Part shown: piece by piece, positions 34,417-43,378 of the stretch
Position numbering within the stretch: the stretch's first letter is position 1
Layout: each line of letters starts with the position of its first letter
Assembly: GCF_003583935.1 (NCBI RefSeq)
Contig: NZ_QYRN01000004.1
Coordinates: 1-64,000, forward strand
Length of the DNA stretch: 64,000 bases
Direction of reading: 5' to 3'
DNA from: Aureimonas flava
Lineage (GTDB): Bacteria > Pseudomonadota > Alphaproteobacteria > Rhizobiales > Rhizobiaceae
Position numbers and translations under genes: made by a program
Notes under the pieces: generated by a model
The model's database searches: none
The model's input: the letters and a program-made list of their open reading frames with translations, nothing else
Told to the model about the DNA's origin: nothing

Positions 34417-36147
34417 ATGATGGCGCAGTCGCGAAACAGCCGGGATGCCGGACGATCGGCCGACTTCAGAAGCGGTCTAGCCCGAGGGTTGGACCGGTTT
34501 TCCGAGACGGTCGGCGCCTCCATCGGCGCGGCGGCGCTGCCGCGTCGGCAGAAGCGCCTGGCCGCGGGCCTCGTCGGCGCCGGCCTCCTGGCCGCGGCGC
34601 TGTCTCCCCTGGTGCTGGTTCTGCCTGTCGGCGCGGTGGCGCTGCCGGTCCTGCTGGGTGTCGCGGTGGTGCTGCTGGCGCTGGCCGCCGGGCTGACGGC
34701 GGGCATGGAGTTCGACCTCGTGCTGGCCGGCCTCCATTTCGCCCTGTCCGTGCTGACCGGGCTTCTGGCCCTGTCTCTCGACAGCCTCTGGCCGCTGATG
34801 CTGGTCGCCGTGGGGCCGGTGGAGGCATGGTGCGCGGGGGCAAGTCTGCGCGCCCGGCTGATGATCCCGGCGATGCTGGCCGCCTTCGGCCTCACCGGCT
34901 TCCTGTCGCTGCACGGGATGGGGCCTGCGGGGCAGGGGCTGGCCGGCCACGCCGTCGCGCTGCCGCTCTGCGCCGCCTATGCCGTCTTCGTCGGGTGCCG
35001 CGCCTTCTACGGCCGGCGCGCGTCTGGCGCCTCGCGTGCCGACGAGGCGGTGCTGGCGCTGGTGGACGCGGACGGCATGGTGGCCGCGCGGGCCGGCGGC
35101 ACCGCGGAGCCCTTCACGCAGCATCTGCATCTCCTCGACCGCGTGGTCTTCCTGCGGGCGCTGGACGAGATGCGCGGTGGCGGCCCGGCGCGCTCTGCCA
35201 TCCTTCGCCTGCGCGTGCAGGGCGAGACGTTCCGTCCGGCGAGCCTTTGGCTCGACCCGGTGCGCGGCGAAGGCGGGGCGCTGGACGCGATCCGCGTGCT
35301 CGATCTCGGCGCCGCCCCGGCGTCGCCGGAACCGGTCGCGGCCGACGACGGACGCCATTCCGCCTTCGTGGCCACCGTGTCGCACGAGCTGCGCACCCCG
35401 CTGAACGCCATCGTCGGCTTCGCCGACATGCTGGACCAGGAACTGTGCGGCCGGTTCTCGGACCCGCGCCAGAAGGAGTATGTCGGGCTGATCCGCCGTT
35501 CCAGCGAGCACCTGCTGGCGGTCGTCAACGGGCTGCTCGACATGTCCAAGATCGAGGCGGGGCGCTACGAGCTGCAGCTCGACACGTTCGAGCCGGCCGA
35601 CATCGTCTCGGCCGCGGCCGAGATGGTGCAGGGCGAGGCGGACCGGAAGGGCCTGCGCCTGATCGTGCGCGGACCCGAAACGGCCGAGCCCCTGGTGGCC
35701 GACAGCCACGCGTGCCGGCAGATCCTCGTCAACCTCCTGTGCAACGCGGTGAAGTTCACCGATCGCGGCACCGTGTGCCTGACGGTCGCCCGCGACGCCG
35801 ACTGGCTGACCTTCACGGTGAGCGATACCGGCATCGGCATCGCGGCCGACGACATCGCGCGGCTCGCCCAGCCCTTCGTGCAGGTTTCCCAAGGGCCGTC
35901 GCGGCGCTATCAGGGGACCGGGCTCGGCCTGTCGCTGGTGAAGGGGCTGGCCGAGCTGCACCATGGCGCCCTGCATATCCGCAGCCAGCCCGAGCGCGGC
36001 ACCACCGTCACCGTCCGTATTCCCACCGACTGCGCCGACCGGATCCAGGCCGCCCGAACCCATTCCGAAAACATCGTAGCGTTGACCGATGCCCGCAAGA
36101 AAACCAGCTCCCTCCGCCAAGACGCGCAAGCCCGCCTCACGGCGTAA
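34417..36147 (+). CDS. Membrane sensor histidine kinase
   Basis: A 576-residue kinase with about six hydrophobic segments in residues 45-205, then a linker, an H-box with phospho-acceptor H323 (FVATVSHELRTPLNAIVGFA), and a HATPase domain. The latter has N-box ILVNLLCNAVKFTDRG, G1 DTGIGIAADD and G2 GTGLGLSLVKGLAELH. No receiver domain or PAS motif is obvious, and no response regulator is adjacent, so its partner is unknown. PleC/DivJ-like kinases of the CtrA network have a similar HisKA type; that link is inference. Start 34417 or 34420. The 3' end overlaps the next gene by 59 bp. Confidence 0.88.
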   Translation: MMAQSRNSRDAGRSADFRSGLARGLDRFSETVGASIGAAALPRRQKRLAAGLVGAGLLAAALSPLVLVLPVGAVALPVLLGVAVVLLALAAGLTAGMEFDLVLAGLHFALSVLTGLLALSLDSLWPLMLVAVGPVEAWCAGASLRARLMIPAMLAAFGLTGFLSLHGMGPAGQGLAGHAVALPLCAAYAVFVGCRAFYGRRASGASRADEAVLALVDADGMVAARAGGTAEPFTQHLHLLDRVVFLRALDEMRGGGPARSAILRLRVQGETFRPASLWLDPVRGEGGALDAIRVLDLGAAPASPEPVAADDGRHSAFVATVSHELRTPLNAIVGFADMLDQELCGRFSDPRQKEYVGLIRRSSEHLLAVVNGLLDMSKIEAGRYELQLDTFEPADIVSAAAEMVQGEADRKGLRLIVRGPETAEPLVADSHACRQILVNLLCNAVKFTDRGTVCLTVARDADWLTFTVSDTGIGIAADDIARLAQPFVQVSQGPSRRYQGTGLGLSLVKGLAELHHGALHIRSQPERGTTVTVRIPTDCADRIQAARTHSENIVALTDARKKTSSLRQDAQARLTA

Positions 36148-36898
36148 CCGGTCCAGCGGTCTGGCCGGCCGGGCCGCGCTGGCGCTGGCGCGCGCGTCGC
36201 TGACAGGCCTGGCCGCCGGCGCGCGGATCGTGGCCGCGCGCCCCGCGCTGTTCGGCGGCATCGCCGTGTTCTCGATCTCGGCCGGTTTGGTGGCCGACAA
36301 CGCGCTGAACCGGCAGGCCGGCCCGCATCGCCACCCGATGCTGGTGACGCGCGACGTCGAGACGCCGCCGGCCCTGGCCGCGACGCGCACCGCGCAGGCC
36401 GCGGCCGAGCCGGCGCCGATCGGCAACGATCCGCGGATCATCGCCTTCGCCCTGGTGCGCGACGTGCAGACGCTGCTGGCCGAGCAGGGCTACTACGAGG
36501 CGGAAGTGGACGGACGCGCCGGCCAGGCGACCGACCTCGCCATCCGCGCCTTCCAGCGGGAGCGCGGCCTGCGCGTCGACGGCATGGCGACGCCGCTGCT
36601 GCTGGCGCAGATCCGGGCCGCGGGGCAGGTCGAGGACATCGACCCGACGCAGGTCGCTAGCCTGGAGACGGCGGGCGTCGCCTCCGACGCTTCCAGCGGT
36701 TCGGGCAGCGACATGGTACGCCAGATCCAGGCCGGCCTCGCGGACGCCAAGGTGGCGGACCTGCAGGCAGACGGGATCCTCGGCGAGCGGACCAAGGCCG
36801 CGATCCGCACCTTCCAGGCGCTGGAGAGCCTCGACGTCACGGGCGAGCCCTCGCAGGAGGTGCTCGACCGCCTGCGCGCCCTGGCGGCGGACGACTGA
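36089..36898 (+). CDS. Peptidoglycan-binding domain membrane protein
   Basis: A 269-residue protein: basic cytoplasmic N-terminus, one membrane segment (about 47-70; ARPALFGGIAVFSISAGLVA), and two PG_binding_1 modules. The modules are DVQTLLAEQGYYEAEVDGRA to LRVDGMATPLLL (about 118-170) and MVRQIQAGLADAKVADLQAD to ILGERTKAAIRTFQ (about 210-250). It would tether the inner membrane to peptidoglycan. It begins inside the 3' end of the kinase gene and is followed by DUF1491, a grouping I know from other Rhizobiales. Confidence 0.85.
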   Translation: MPARKPAPSAKTRKPASRRNRSSGLAGRAALALARASLTGLAAGARIVAARPALFGGIAVFSISAGLVADNALNRQAGPHRHPMLVTRDVETPPALAATRTAQAAAEPAPIGNDPRIIAFALVRDVQTLLAEQGYYEAEVDGRAGQATDLAIRAFQRERGLRVDGMATPLLLAQIRAAGQVEDIDPTQVASLETAGVASDASSGSGSDMVRQIQAGLADAKVADLQADGILGERTKAAIRTFQALESLDVTGEPSQEVLDRLRALAADD

Positions 36899-36906
36899 TC
36901 GCCGTC

Positions 36907-37242
36907 ATGCGCCTGACCAGCGAGATGTTCGCGGCGGCCGTGGTGCGCCGCGTGTTCTCCGACGGGGGATTTGCGGCCGTGGTCCGGCGCGGGGCGGACG
37001 CGGCGGGCGCCGTGTTCGTGGTGCTGCGCGACCGGCAGGGCGCGATCCGCCTGCTCGGACCGGCGCCACAGACGATGGCCGACGACGGGGGCGAGCGCCG
37101 CTTCGTCGCGGAGGACGTCGCGGACGAGGAGGCGCTGGAGCGGCGCTTCGCGCGCGAGGCGCGCTTCGACCCGGATTTCTGGGTGCTGGAACTCGAGACC
37201 GAAGGCCCCGACCGCTACCTGACGATCGTCGAAGCCGACTGA
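36907..37242 (+). CDS. DUF1491 family protein
   Basis: A 111-residue soluble alpha/beta protein with the DUF1491 pattern: LTSEMFAAAVVRRVFSDGGF, AVVRRGADAAGAVFVVLRDR, and the C-terminal FDPDFWVLELETEGPDRYL. Function is unknown. It lies 8 bp after the peptidoglycan-binding gene and is probably cotranscribed. Confidence 0.85.
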   Translation: MRLTSEMFAAAVVRRVFSDGGFAAVVRRGADAAGAVFVVLRDRQGAIRLLGPAPQTMADDGGERRFVAEDVADEEALERRFAREARFDPDFWVLELETEGPDRYLTIVEAD

Positions 37243-37252
37243 TCGCGTGCCT

Positions 37253-38290
37253 TCAGCCCTGCGCCTCGCGCGGGGTGGGGCGCTCGGTGCGCCGCCCGAA
37301 CTCGCGCCGGGCCGGCTCGAAGGACCGGATGCCTTCGCCCGTCCCGCGCGCGGCCGGCTGGAGGCGCGCGGCGTTGACCATGGAGCGGCAGTCCTCCGCC
37401 CGAAGGGTGCGGTAGAAGAGCGCCAGACGGTCGAAGGTCAGGACGTCGAGGCCGACCGCCGGCTTCAGCATCATGACGATGCTCATCGCGTCGGCCGAGG
37501 GGGTCTTCAGCGCCTTCAGCGCGACGGCCAGCCGTTCGCCGGTCGGATCCGCCGCGATCTCCAGCACCGTTCGGCCCTCGATCGGCAGGGCCTGGGCCAG
37601 CATGTCGTAGAAGGCGGCCTCCTGCCGCTCCATCGCCAGAAGCAGGAGCGCCTCGGCGTCCACCGGCTGCGGCGAGGGCGCGGATCGGCCCGTGAGCGCC
37701 AGCCGGCGCAACGCCTCGCGCACCCCGTCCACCGAGGGGCCGGGGCGACGCTTGGGCGGCGCGGCCTCCAGAAGCGGGGTCTCGGCCAGAAACTCGGGCG
37801 CGAGCGACGGGCTGTCGGGTTCTGCCGGAGACGCTTCGGCGGGTAGGGCGCCCGAAGGTTCGCCTGCGGTCGCCTCCGGCTCCGCCGCCTGCGGCGCCGG
37901 ACCTTCGGCGCGGCGCGTGCGGTTGTCGAGGAGGCGCGCGGTGCGCTCGTCGCCGGAGCCGCGCAGGCGCGCGATGTCGCACGCCTCGAGGACGGGGCTG
38001 GAGATCAGGAAGGGCGCGGACACCTCGATCGGCTCGGCCAGCAGGAGATCCACGAGCGAGCGGGGCACGCGGCCGGAATGCGACAGGGCGGCGGCGACGT
38101 TGCGACGGGTGTCGGGGCCGATCTTGTGCCACAGCGGAACCACGAGCCGCGCCATGTCGTCGGCCTGCCGCTGGGCGGGGTGGCGCAGGGCGCCATAGGC
38201 CGTGATGGCGGCCGTCACCACCGTGTCGAACTGCTGCTGGACCGACTGACGTTCAAGGGATCGGAAGATCCGCGGTGCGGCGTCCTTCAT
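37253..38290 (-). CDS. DUF2336 family protein
   Basis: A 345-residue cytoplasmic protein of helical-repeat type: VVPLWHKIGPDTRRNVAAAL and VSAPFLISSPVLEACDIARL are typical DUF2336 stretches. A long Pro/Ala/Glu-rich linker (about 130-185) separates two helical halves; the second begins VDGVREALRRLALTG. Function is unknown. It is convergent with DUF1491. A CtrA-like TTAG-N7-TTAA box lies 62 bp upstream. Confidence 0.8.
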   Translation of the reverse strand: MKDAAPRIFRSLERQSVQQQFDTVVTAAITAYGALRHPAQRQADDMARLVVPLWHKIGPDTRRNVAAALSHSGRVPRSLVDLLLAEPIEVSAPFLISSPVLEACDIARLRGSGDERTARLLDNRTRRAEGPAPQAAEPEATAGEPSGALPAEASPAEPDSPSLAPEFLAETPLLEAAPPKRRPGPSVDGVREALRRLALTGRSAPSPQPVDAEALLLLAMERQEAAFYDMLAQALPIEGRTVLEIAADPTGERLAVALKALKTPSADAMSIVMMLKPAVGLDVLTFDRLALFYRTLRAEDCRSMVNAARLQPAARGTGEGIRSFEPARREFGRRTERPTPREAQG

Positions 38291-38351
38291 GGGGCTCCAG
38301 GCTTGTGTGCGGGGTGGGGTCCGGCCGTCGAAGAGAATTAGAGGGAATCCC

Positions 38352-38366
38352 TTAGCAACCTGTTAA
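38352..38366. promoter_or_regulatory. CtrA-like box upstream of DUF2336 gene
   Basis: TTAG-CAACCTG-TTAA fits the CtrA consensus TTAA-N7-TTAA at 7 of 8 positions. It lies 62-76 bp before the start codon of the minus-strand gene. One such site can arise by chance. Confidence 0.35.
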
Positions 38367-38575
38367 CCCTGCGAACCCTGCCCACGCCTGAACTCGACGT
38401 CGCATCGCCCCGGCCCGCATCGACGGCGCCAACCGGCGGGTCAGCGCCGGACAAGGCGCGCGGGCGAGGATGCGTCGAGGGAAAGACCGCACGTGTCCGC
38501 GCGTGGCGTGAAGGAACCGGACATGTGTCGTGCTTCCCAGCGACTGGACGCGTTGAGGCGGGACGGAGGCGACAA

Positions 38576-38779
38576 ATGAACAACGTGCATCGGCTCGTCG
38601 TCCCTGTGCGGGACGGGGGCGCCCAGGCTTCGGCCGGGGGCGCGCGACACATGGGAGAGGTGCTGATCCTGCCCTGCATCCGCTACGAGCGCATGGACGG
38701 ACGGGACTCGGCGGCGAGCCGCAGGACCGCGTCGGCCTCGCAGGCGCTCGACCCGTTTCGGCAAGACCTGACCGCCTGA
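38576..38779 (+). CDS. Small protein, 67 aa, unknown function
   Basis: A 67-residue polypeptide starting MNNVHRLVVPVRDGGAQASA and containing GEVLILPCIRYERMDG with one Cys. ATG at 38576 has GGAGG at 7 bp, a strong reason to regard it as real. A longer frame to 38525 lacks such a site. No signal peptide or membrane segment. Family not recognised. Confidence 0.6.
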   Translation: MNNVHRLVVPVRDGGAQASAGGARHMGEVLILPCIRYERMDGRDSAASRRTASASQALDPFRQDLTA

Positions 38780-38833
38780 GGGCGGGCGAGGGGACGCCGG
38801 CGTCGATCGCGTCGACGGACGGCAGGGCCTGCG

Positions 38834-39427
38834 TCAGCCGGAGGCCGGTCGGCCCGCCTCCTCGTCGGTGGCCGGGCGGCAGGTGATCGAGCGCACGAAG
38901 CGGTCCACGAACGGGCGCTCGCTCCGGCTGTCCACCAGCGAGCGGACCATCACGTAGCCTTCATCCGTCGCCAACTCCACCGTGACCGTCTGGTCCGGCA
39001 GTTCCGTTCCTTCCACGCGGGCGAGGTCCAACTGCTCGCGCGTGCCGATCAGGAGGTCGAGCGCGCCTTCCAGGGCCACGCGCTCGCTGATGCTGTAGAG
39101 ATTGTCGCCGTTGCGCGCGTAGACGGACGCCGTCCAGAAGCCGGTGCGCTCGTCCGCGGTGAGGCGCACCGGGCCGTCCTCCAGCGAGAAGCGGCAGGCG
39201 GAGTCGATGAAGGCGGGATCGACGAAGGCGAAGCCCGGCTCCTGCGCGTCGCCGCCAGCCGTGTTCGGCCGGTCCTCGATCCGCACCACGGCGAAGAGCG
39301 CGCCGAGCCGAGACAGGCGGCCCCAGGCGTCGTTCTCGGCCTGGAGCGGGATCGAGAAGACGATGGCGATATGGACGATCGCCGCGCCGACGAGGCCGAT
39401 CAGAAGAGCCAGAAACAGCTTACCCAT
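38834..39427 (-). CDS. DUF1254 family membrane protein
   Basis: A 197-residue protein with one N-terminal membrane segment (LFLALLIGLVGAAIVHIAIV) and a periplasmic domain with DPAFIDSACRFSLEDGPVRL, TGFWTASVYARNGDNLYSIS and C-terminal FVRSITCRP. This is the short Rhizobiales form of DUF1254. It overlaps the DUF1214 gene by 8 bp, and the two are usually paired. Function is unknown; the location next to PBP1A hints at the cell envelope. Confidence 0.8.
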   Translation of the reverse strand: MGKLFLALLIGLVGAAIVHIAIVFSIPLQAENDAWGRLSRLGALFAVVRIEDRPNTAGGDAQEPGFAFVDPAFIDSACRFSLEDGPVRLTADERTGFWTASVYARNGDNLYSISERVALEGALDLLIGTREQLDLARVEGTELPDQTVTVELATDEGYVMVRSLVDSRSERPFVDRFVRSITCRPATDEEAGRPASG

Positions 39428-40007
39428 CGACGAGGCACCCGGTGCGCACGATGAAGGGCATGGCGATGGGCGCGGCGCCGATGTCGGTGCTGATCGGCGT
39501 GTCGTAGAACGTCAGGGCCAGGACGTAGCCTCCGGTGCCTTCCACGGCCAGCCAGTTGCCCGCCTTGGCGCGGGGGCCGACCGAGATCACCGCGCGATTG
39601 TCGTCCGAGCGCATCCAGTGGAGCGAGACGAGATGGGACGGGCGACCCTCGGCCACCGGCACGGGCTGCCCGGCGAGGTCGAAGGCCGAGAGCGTGGCGA
39701 TGCGCGCGGGGGGGTAGGCACCCTCCAGCCGGTAGTCGCATTCGCGGCGCAGCTCGCGACCCTGCGTGTCCACCCGCGCCTGGAAGGCGACGCCCTCGCC
39801 GAGCCCGAGGGTCAGGTCGCCCGAGCGCGCGAGCCGCGCCTTGGAGTAGGGATCGGCCGTCGGCGAGCCCGCCGTGCGGTCGGCGTGCCACGGCCCGACG
39901 ATCTGGATATCGGCGCCCTCGTAGCTTTCCAGCATGCGGGCGGCCGACCAGGTGCCGAGACCCAACGCGACGCCGATGGCCAGAAGGGTGAGGAGAAGGA
40001 AGCGCAT
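39420..40007 (-). CDS. DUF1214 family membrane protein
   Basis: A 195-residue protein with an N-terminal hydrophobic segment (MRFLLLTLLAIGVALGLGTW) and a periplasmic DUF1214 domain. The domain shows DPYSKARLARSGDLTLGLGE, the conserved sulphur-containing RECDYRLEG, and AGNWLAVEGTGGYVLALTFY. It starts 45 bp after the PBP1A stop and runs into DUF1254. Function is unknown. The start at 40007 places the membrane segment directly at the N-terminus. Confidence 0.82.
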   Translation of the reverse strand: MRFLLLTLLAIGVALGLGTWSAARMLESYEGADIQIVGPWHADRTAGSPTADPYSKARLARSGDLTLGLGEGVAFQARVDTQGRELRRECDYRLEGAYPPARIATLSAFDLAGQPVPVAEGRPSHLVSLHWMRSDDNRAVISVGPRAKAGNWLAVEGTGGYVLALTFYDTPISTDIGAAPIAMPFIVRTGCLVDG

Positions 40008-40052
40008 GGGCGGTGTATGACCCCGATCCGGCGGACGCGCCAGACCCAAGCG

Positions 40053-42209
40053 TCAGCGGCTGACGCTGGGCGCGGGACCTTCGGGCCGGGTGGCGGCGAA
40101 CTTCTCCGGCCCCGCCGGCTCCAGCGTCGACAGCAGCAGTTCGAGATCGGACAGGATCCGGCGCGTGTTGCTGTTGATGAGGCTCGGCCGGGCGATCTGG
40201 GGCGCCTGATCGCCCTCCGGCTTGGGCACGTCTATGGAGCCGGGGGCCGGGATCGGATTGTCGATGAAGGGGATCGGACGCAGCTCGATGCCCTGGTGCG
40301 CGGCTTCCATGAAACGCTGCCAGGTCATGGCCGGCAGTCCGCCGCCGGTCAGCTTGTTGGTCGGCTTGAAACTGTCGTTGCCATACCAGACCGCGGCGGT
40401 GAAGTTGCCGGTGAAGCCGACGAACCACGCGTCGCGATAGCTCTGGGTCGTGCCCGTCTTGCCGCCCGCGCGGGTCATGGACAGCCGGGCGCGGCGGGCG
40501 GTGCCGATTTCCGGAATGCGCACGAACATCTGGTTCATGCTCTTGGTGGCCTGTTCCGAGAGCACGCGGCGGCGGGGCGGCAGGTCGCGCTCGGCGTCCC
40601 ACAAGACGCGGCCCTCGGCGTCGGTGATCTGCTGGATGGCGTGGCGGTTGGACGTGAGCCCGCCCGCGGGGAACACCGAATAGCCGGTCGCCTGGTCGAG
40701 GACGGTGACCTCGTTGGTGCCGAGCGCGATGGTCTTGTCGCCGCGCAGGGGTGTCTCGACGCCCATGCTGCGGGCGAGCTCGGCGACCTTGCCAGGGCCG
40801 GATTCCTGGCTGAGCTTGACCGCCACCGTGTTGAGCGAGCGGGCCATCGCGTCCTGGATCTGGAGGCGGCCCGCGTATTTCAGCCCGTAGTTCTGCGGCG
40901 ACCAGTTGCCGACGCTCACCGGCCCGTCGACGATCATGTCGGTCGGCTTGTGACCGTTCTCCATGGCCAACGCGTAGACATAGGCCTTGAACGAGGAGCC
41001 CGGCTGGCGGGTGGCGCGAGTGGCGCGGTTGAACTGCGACAGGCCGTAGTCGCGGCCGCCCACCATGGCGACCACGCCGCCGTCGTCGGCGATCACCGCC
41101 ATGGCGCCTTCCTCGACGTTGAAGGTCTTGCCGTACTGGCGGAGGTGGAAGTCGATCGATTCGTCGGCGAGCTGCTGGAGGCCCATGTCGATCGTGGTGC
41201 GGGCGACGAAGGTGCGCTGGGGCAGGTCGGCCGCGATGCGCTGGATCTCGTCGAACGCGAAGTCGAGGAAATAGTCGGGCGAGCGGATCACCGAGCGATC
41301 CACCGCCGTGGCCGGATGGCGTCGGGCGGCGACGACCTGGCCCTCGGTCATGAAGCCGGAGTCGACCATGGCGCTCAACACGACATTGGCGCGGGCGCGG
41401 GCGGCGGGCAGGTTGTTGTGCGGGGCGTACTGCGTCGGCGCCTTGAACAGGCCTGCGAGCATGGCGGCCTCGGCGAGGTTCACGTCTCGGATGTTCTTGC
41501 CGAAGTAGAACTCGGCCGCCGCCGCCGCGCCGTTGGCGCCGCCGCCCATGTAGGCGCGGTCGAGATACATGCCGAGGATCTCACGCTTGGTGAGGTTGGC
41601 CTCGAGCCAGAGCGCCAGGAAGGCCTCGTTGACCTTGCGCTCCAGCGAACGCTCGTTGGAGAGGAAGACGTTCTTGGCGAGCTGCTGGGTGAGGGTCGAG
41701 CCGCCCTGCACCACGCCGCCGGCCCGCGCGTTCTGGCCGAGCGCGCGGCCGAGGCCGATGAAGTCGATGCCCCAATGCTCGAAGAAGCGGCGATCCTCCG
41801 TCGCGAGCACCGCCTTGACGAAGTGGTCGGGCAGCTCGTCGATCGGAACCGCGTCGGCCTTGAGGATGCCGCGCCGGCCGATCTCGTTGCCGTGCCGGTC
41901 GAGGAACAGGACGGAGTAGTCGGCCTGCTGGGGAAGGCCCGCGACGGTCTTCTTCATGGCAGGCTGGGCGAGCACCAGGAGCACCACGAAACCGGCGAGG
42001 CCGATCGTCAGCGTCTCGCAGCAGAGCTCCACCACCACCCGGTTGAAGCCGCGCACGCGGAAGCGGCGCGAGGCGATCGTGACGCTTTCCCAAGCGGCGG
42101 AAAAGCCATGGAAAATCCGCCAGAGCGTGGTATCCAGCCAGGCGTCGACCTCCATCAGTCGAGACGGGGCGCGCCGGCCCCCTGGCTTGGACGAGAACAG
42201 TTTCGGCAC
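40053..42209 (-). CDS. Penicillin-binding protein 1A-type bifunctional synthase
   Basis: A 718-residue class A PBP. Single membrane segment at about 67-82. The glycosyltransferase domain has the catalytic Glu in [20 protein letters not shown] (E138), [20 protein letters not shown] and [16 protein letters not shown]. The transpeptidase domain has SxxK ([10 protein letters not shown]), a SLN-type motif ([12 protein letters not shown]) and KTGTT. It polymerises and crosslinks peptidoglycan in the periplasm. The tail after residue ~620 is Pro-rich. It is divergent from ycgN and leads the PBP-DUF1214-DUF1254 unit. Confidence 0.93.
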   Translation of the reverse strand: MPKLFSSKPGGRRAPSRLMEVDAWLDTTLWRIFHGFSAAWESVTIASRRFRVRGFNRVVVELCCETLTIGLAGFVVLLVLAQPAMKKTVAGLPQQADYSVLFLDRHGNEIGRRGILKADAVPIDELPDHFVKAVLATEDRRFFEHWGIDFIGLGRALGQNARAGGVVQGGSTLTQQLAKNVFLSNERSLERKVNEAFLALWLEANLTKREILGMYLDRAYMGGGANGAAAAAEFYFGKNIRDVNLAEAAMLAGLFKAPTQYAPHNNLPAARARANVVLSAMVDSGFMTEGQVVAARRHPATAVDRSVIRSPDYFLDFAFDEIQRIAADLPQRTFVARTTIDMGLQQLADESIDFHLRQYGKTFNVEEGAMAVIADDGGVVAMVGGRDYGLSQFNRATRATRQPGSSFKAYVYALAMENGHKPTDMIVDGPVSVGNWSPQNYGLKYAGRLQIQDAMARSLNTVAVKLSQESGPGKVAELARSMGVETPLRGDKTIALGTNEVTVLDQATGYSVFPAGGLTSNRHAIQQITDAEGRVLWDAERDLPPRRRVLSEQATKSMNQMFVRIPEIGTARRARLSMTRAGGKTGTTQSYRDAWFVGFTGNFTAAVWYGNDSFKPTNKLTGGGLPAMTWQRFMEAAHQGIELRPIPFIDNPIPAPGSIDVPKPEGDQAPQIARPSLINSNTRRILSDLELLLSTLEPAGPEKFAATRPEGPAPSVSR

Positions 42210-42378
42210 GGTCAGCCCATCCCCCGGCGCGCCGGGGCGACGCGTCGGACCATCTTACAAGAACCTGTCGGCGAGACAATCTGCCCGCCGCTCCGCCGCC
42301 CTCGGCGAGGGACGGACGGGACGCGAAGCGGGCGGTTCGGTGGCACCGCCGACAGGGCTCCAGAGATCGCAGAGCAAG

Positions 42379-42879
42379 ATGAACGAAACCCCCTTCTGGA
42401 TGCGAAAATCGCTGGACGAGATGAGCGGCGAGGAATGGGAATCGCTGTGCGACGGCTGCGGCCGCTGCTGCCTGAACAAGCTGGAGGACTGGGACACCGG
42501 CGAGATCGTGTGGACCAACGTCGCCTGCCACATGCTGGACGGGGAGAGCTGCCGCTGCGCCGACTACGCGAACCGCCACGCCACCGTGCCGGACTGCGTG
42601 ACGCTGACGCCCGACCTCGTGCGCTCCATCGCGTGGCTGCCGCCGACCTGCGGCTACCGGCTCGTGGCGGAGGGGCGGCCGCTCTACTGGTGGCACCATC
42701 TCGTGTCGGGCGATCCGGACACGGTGCACGAGGCACGCATCTCGGTGCGCGGGCGCACGGTGAGCGAGGAGGGCATGGAGCCCGAGGACTACGAGGATCA
42801 CCTTGCCGCGTGGCCCGGCGAGGATCCGGGCGAGGGCGAGATGCCACAAATAGGAAAATCATCAAAATTAGGAAAATAG
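42379..42879 (+). CDS. YcgN/UPF0260 cysteine-cluster protein
   Basis: A 166-residue protein with the YcgN cysteine cluster: [40 protein letters not shown] and LPPTCGYRL. These probably bind a metal ion or an Fe-S cluster. The start at 42379 gives the usual length. The last ~12 codons ([11 protein letters not shown]) are strikingly AT-rich and differ from the rest of the gene. They overlap the direct repeats of the GTA promoter, so this end may have been remodelled by the regulatory sequence. Confidence 0.85.
   Translation: MNETPFWMRKSLDEMSGEEWESLCDGCGRCCLNKLEDWDTGEIVWTNVACHMLDGESCRCADYANRHATVPDCVTLTPDLVRSIAWLPPTCGYRLVAEGRPLYWWHHLVSGDPDTVHEARISVRGRTVSEEGMEPEDYEDHLAAWPGEDPGEGEMPQIGKSSKLGK
42851..42877 (+). 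repeat. Direct repeats TAGGAAAAT upstream of the GTA promoter
   Basis: TAGGAAAAT occurs at 42851-42859 and 42869-42877, 18 bp apart, within AT-rich DNA at the very end of ycgN. They lie directly upstream of a -35 box (42883), the usual place for activator sites. Related words occur before the GafY-like gene. Confidence 0.55.
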
Positions 42880-42882
42880 TCA

Positions 42883-42911
42883 TTGACACCGTGACGGTGC
42901 CGATGTAGGGT
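42883..42911 (+). promoter_or_regulatory. Predicted promoter of the GTA cluster
   Basis: TTGACA (42883-42888), 17 bp, TAGGGT (42906-42911) is a good -35/-10 pair, 87 bp before the first GTA gene. The spacer contains the inverted repeat CACCG-TGA-CGGTG (42887-42899), a possible operator between the two boxes. Two TAGGAAAAT repeats lie just upstream. Confidence 0.6.
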
Positions 42912-42997
42912 TCAGGCATAGTCGAATTGGTGCGCTTCAAAGGCGGTCGCTTCCCGGAAGGGACGGCCGCCTTCGGCGTTTCGGGGGAGGGATGCGG

Positions 42998-43378
42998 ATG
43001 GGCAAGCCGGGCGAGACGCTTTTGTCCGAGCGCCTGTTCGCGGCGCTCACCGCCGAGGTCTCGGCGCTGGAGCGGCGGCCGCGGCGCGTGGCCGACAAGC
43101 CCGGCGAGCCGGTGCCGAAGAAGACGGCGGCCGAACGGAGCGCGGAGGCTAAGGCTCGCGTCGAGGCGATCTCGCAGCTCACCCGGACGCTGGAGAAGCT
43201 TCTGGACCTGCGCCAGCTCGAGGCGCTGGCGCGCGAGACCGGACGCCGCGAGGACGAGGCGGAGGCCGAAGGCCTGCGCACCGAGATGCTGAGGCGCCTG
43301 CGGGCGATCGACGCCCGGCGCGGCGGGGCGCCGGGCCTGTTCGAGGCCATCGCGCCGGCCGACGGGACGACGATCTAA
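42998..43378 (+). CDS. GTA small terminase-like protein (TerS, ORFg1)
   Basis: A 126-residue, charged, helical protein at the TerS position. The middle (about 50-90; AKARVEAISQLTRTLEKLLD) is a likely coiled coil. GTA TerS is a degenerate small terminase that binds DNA loosely, which fits random packaging of host DNA. I chose ATG 42998 because GGAGG is then 7 bp upstream; ATG 42992 is too close. It shares a base with the next start (TAATG). Confidence 0.78.
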   Translation: MGKPGETLLSERLFAALTAEVSALERRPRRVADKPGEPVPKKTAAERSAEAKARVEAISQLTRTLEKLLDLRQLEALARETGRREDEAEAEGLRTEMLRRLRAIDARRGGAPGLFEAIAPADGTTI

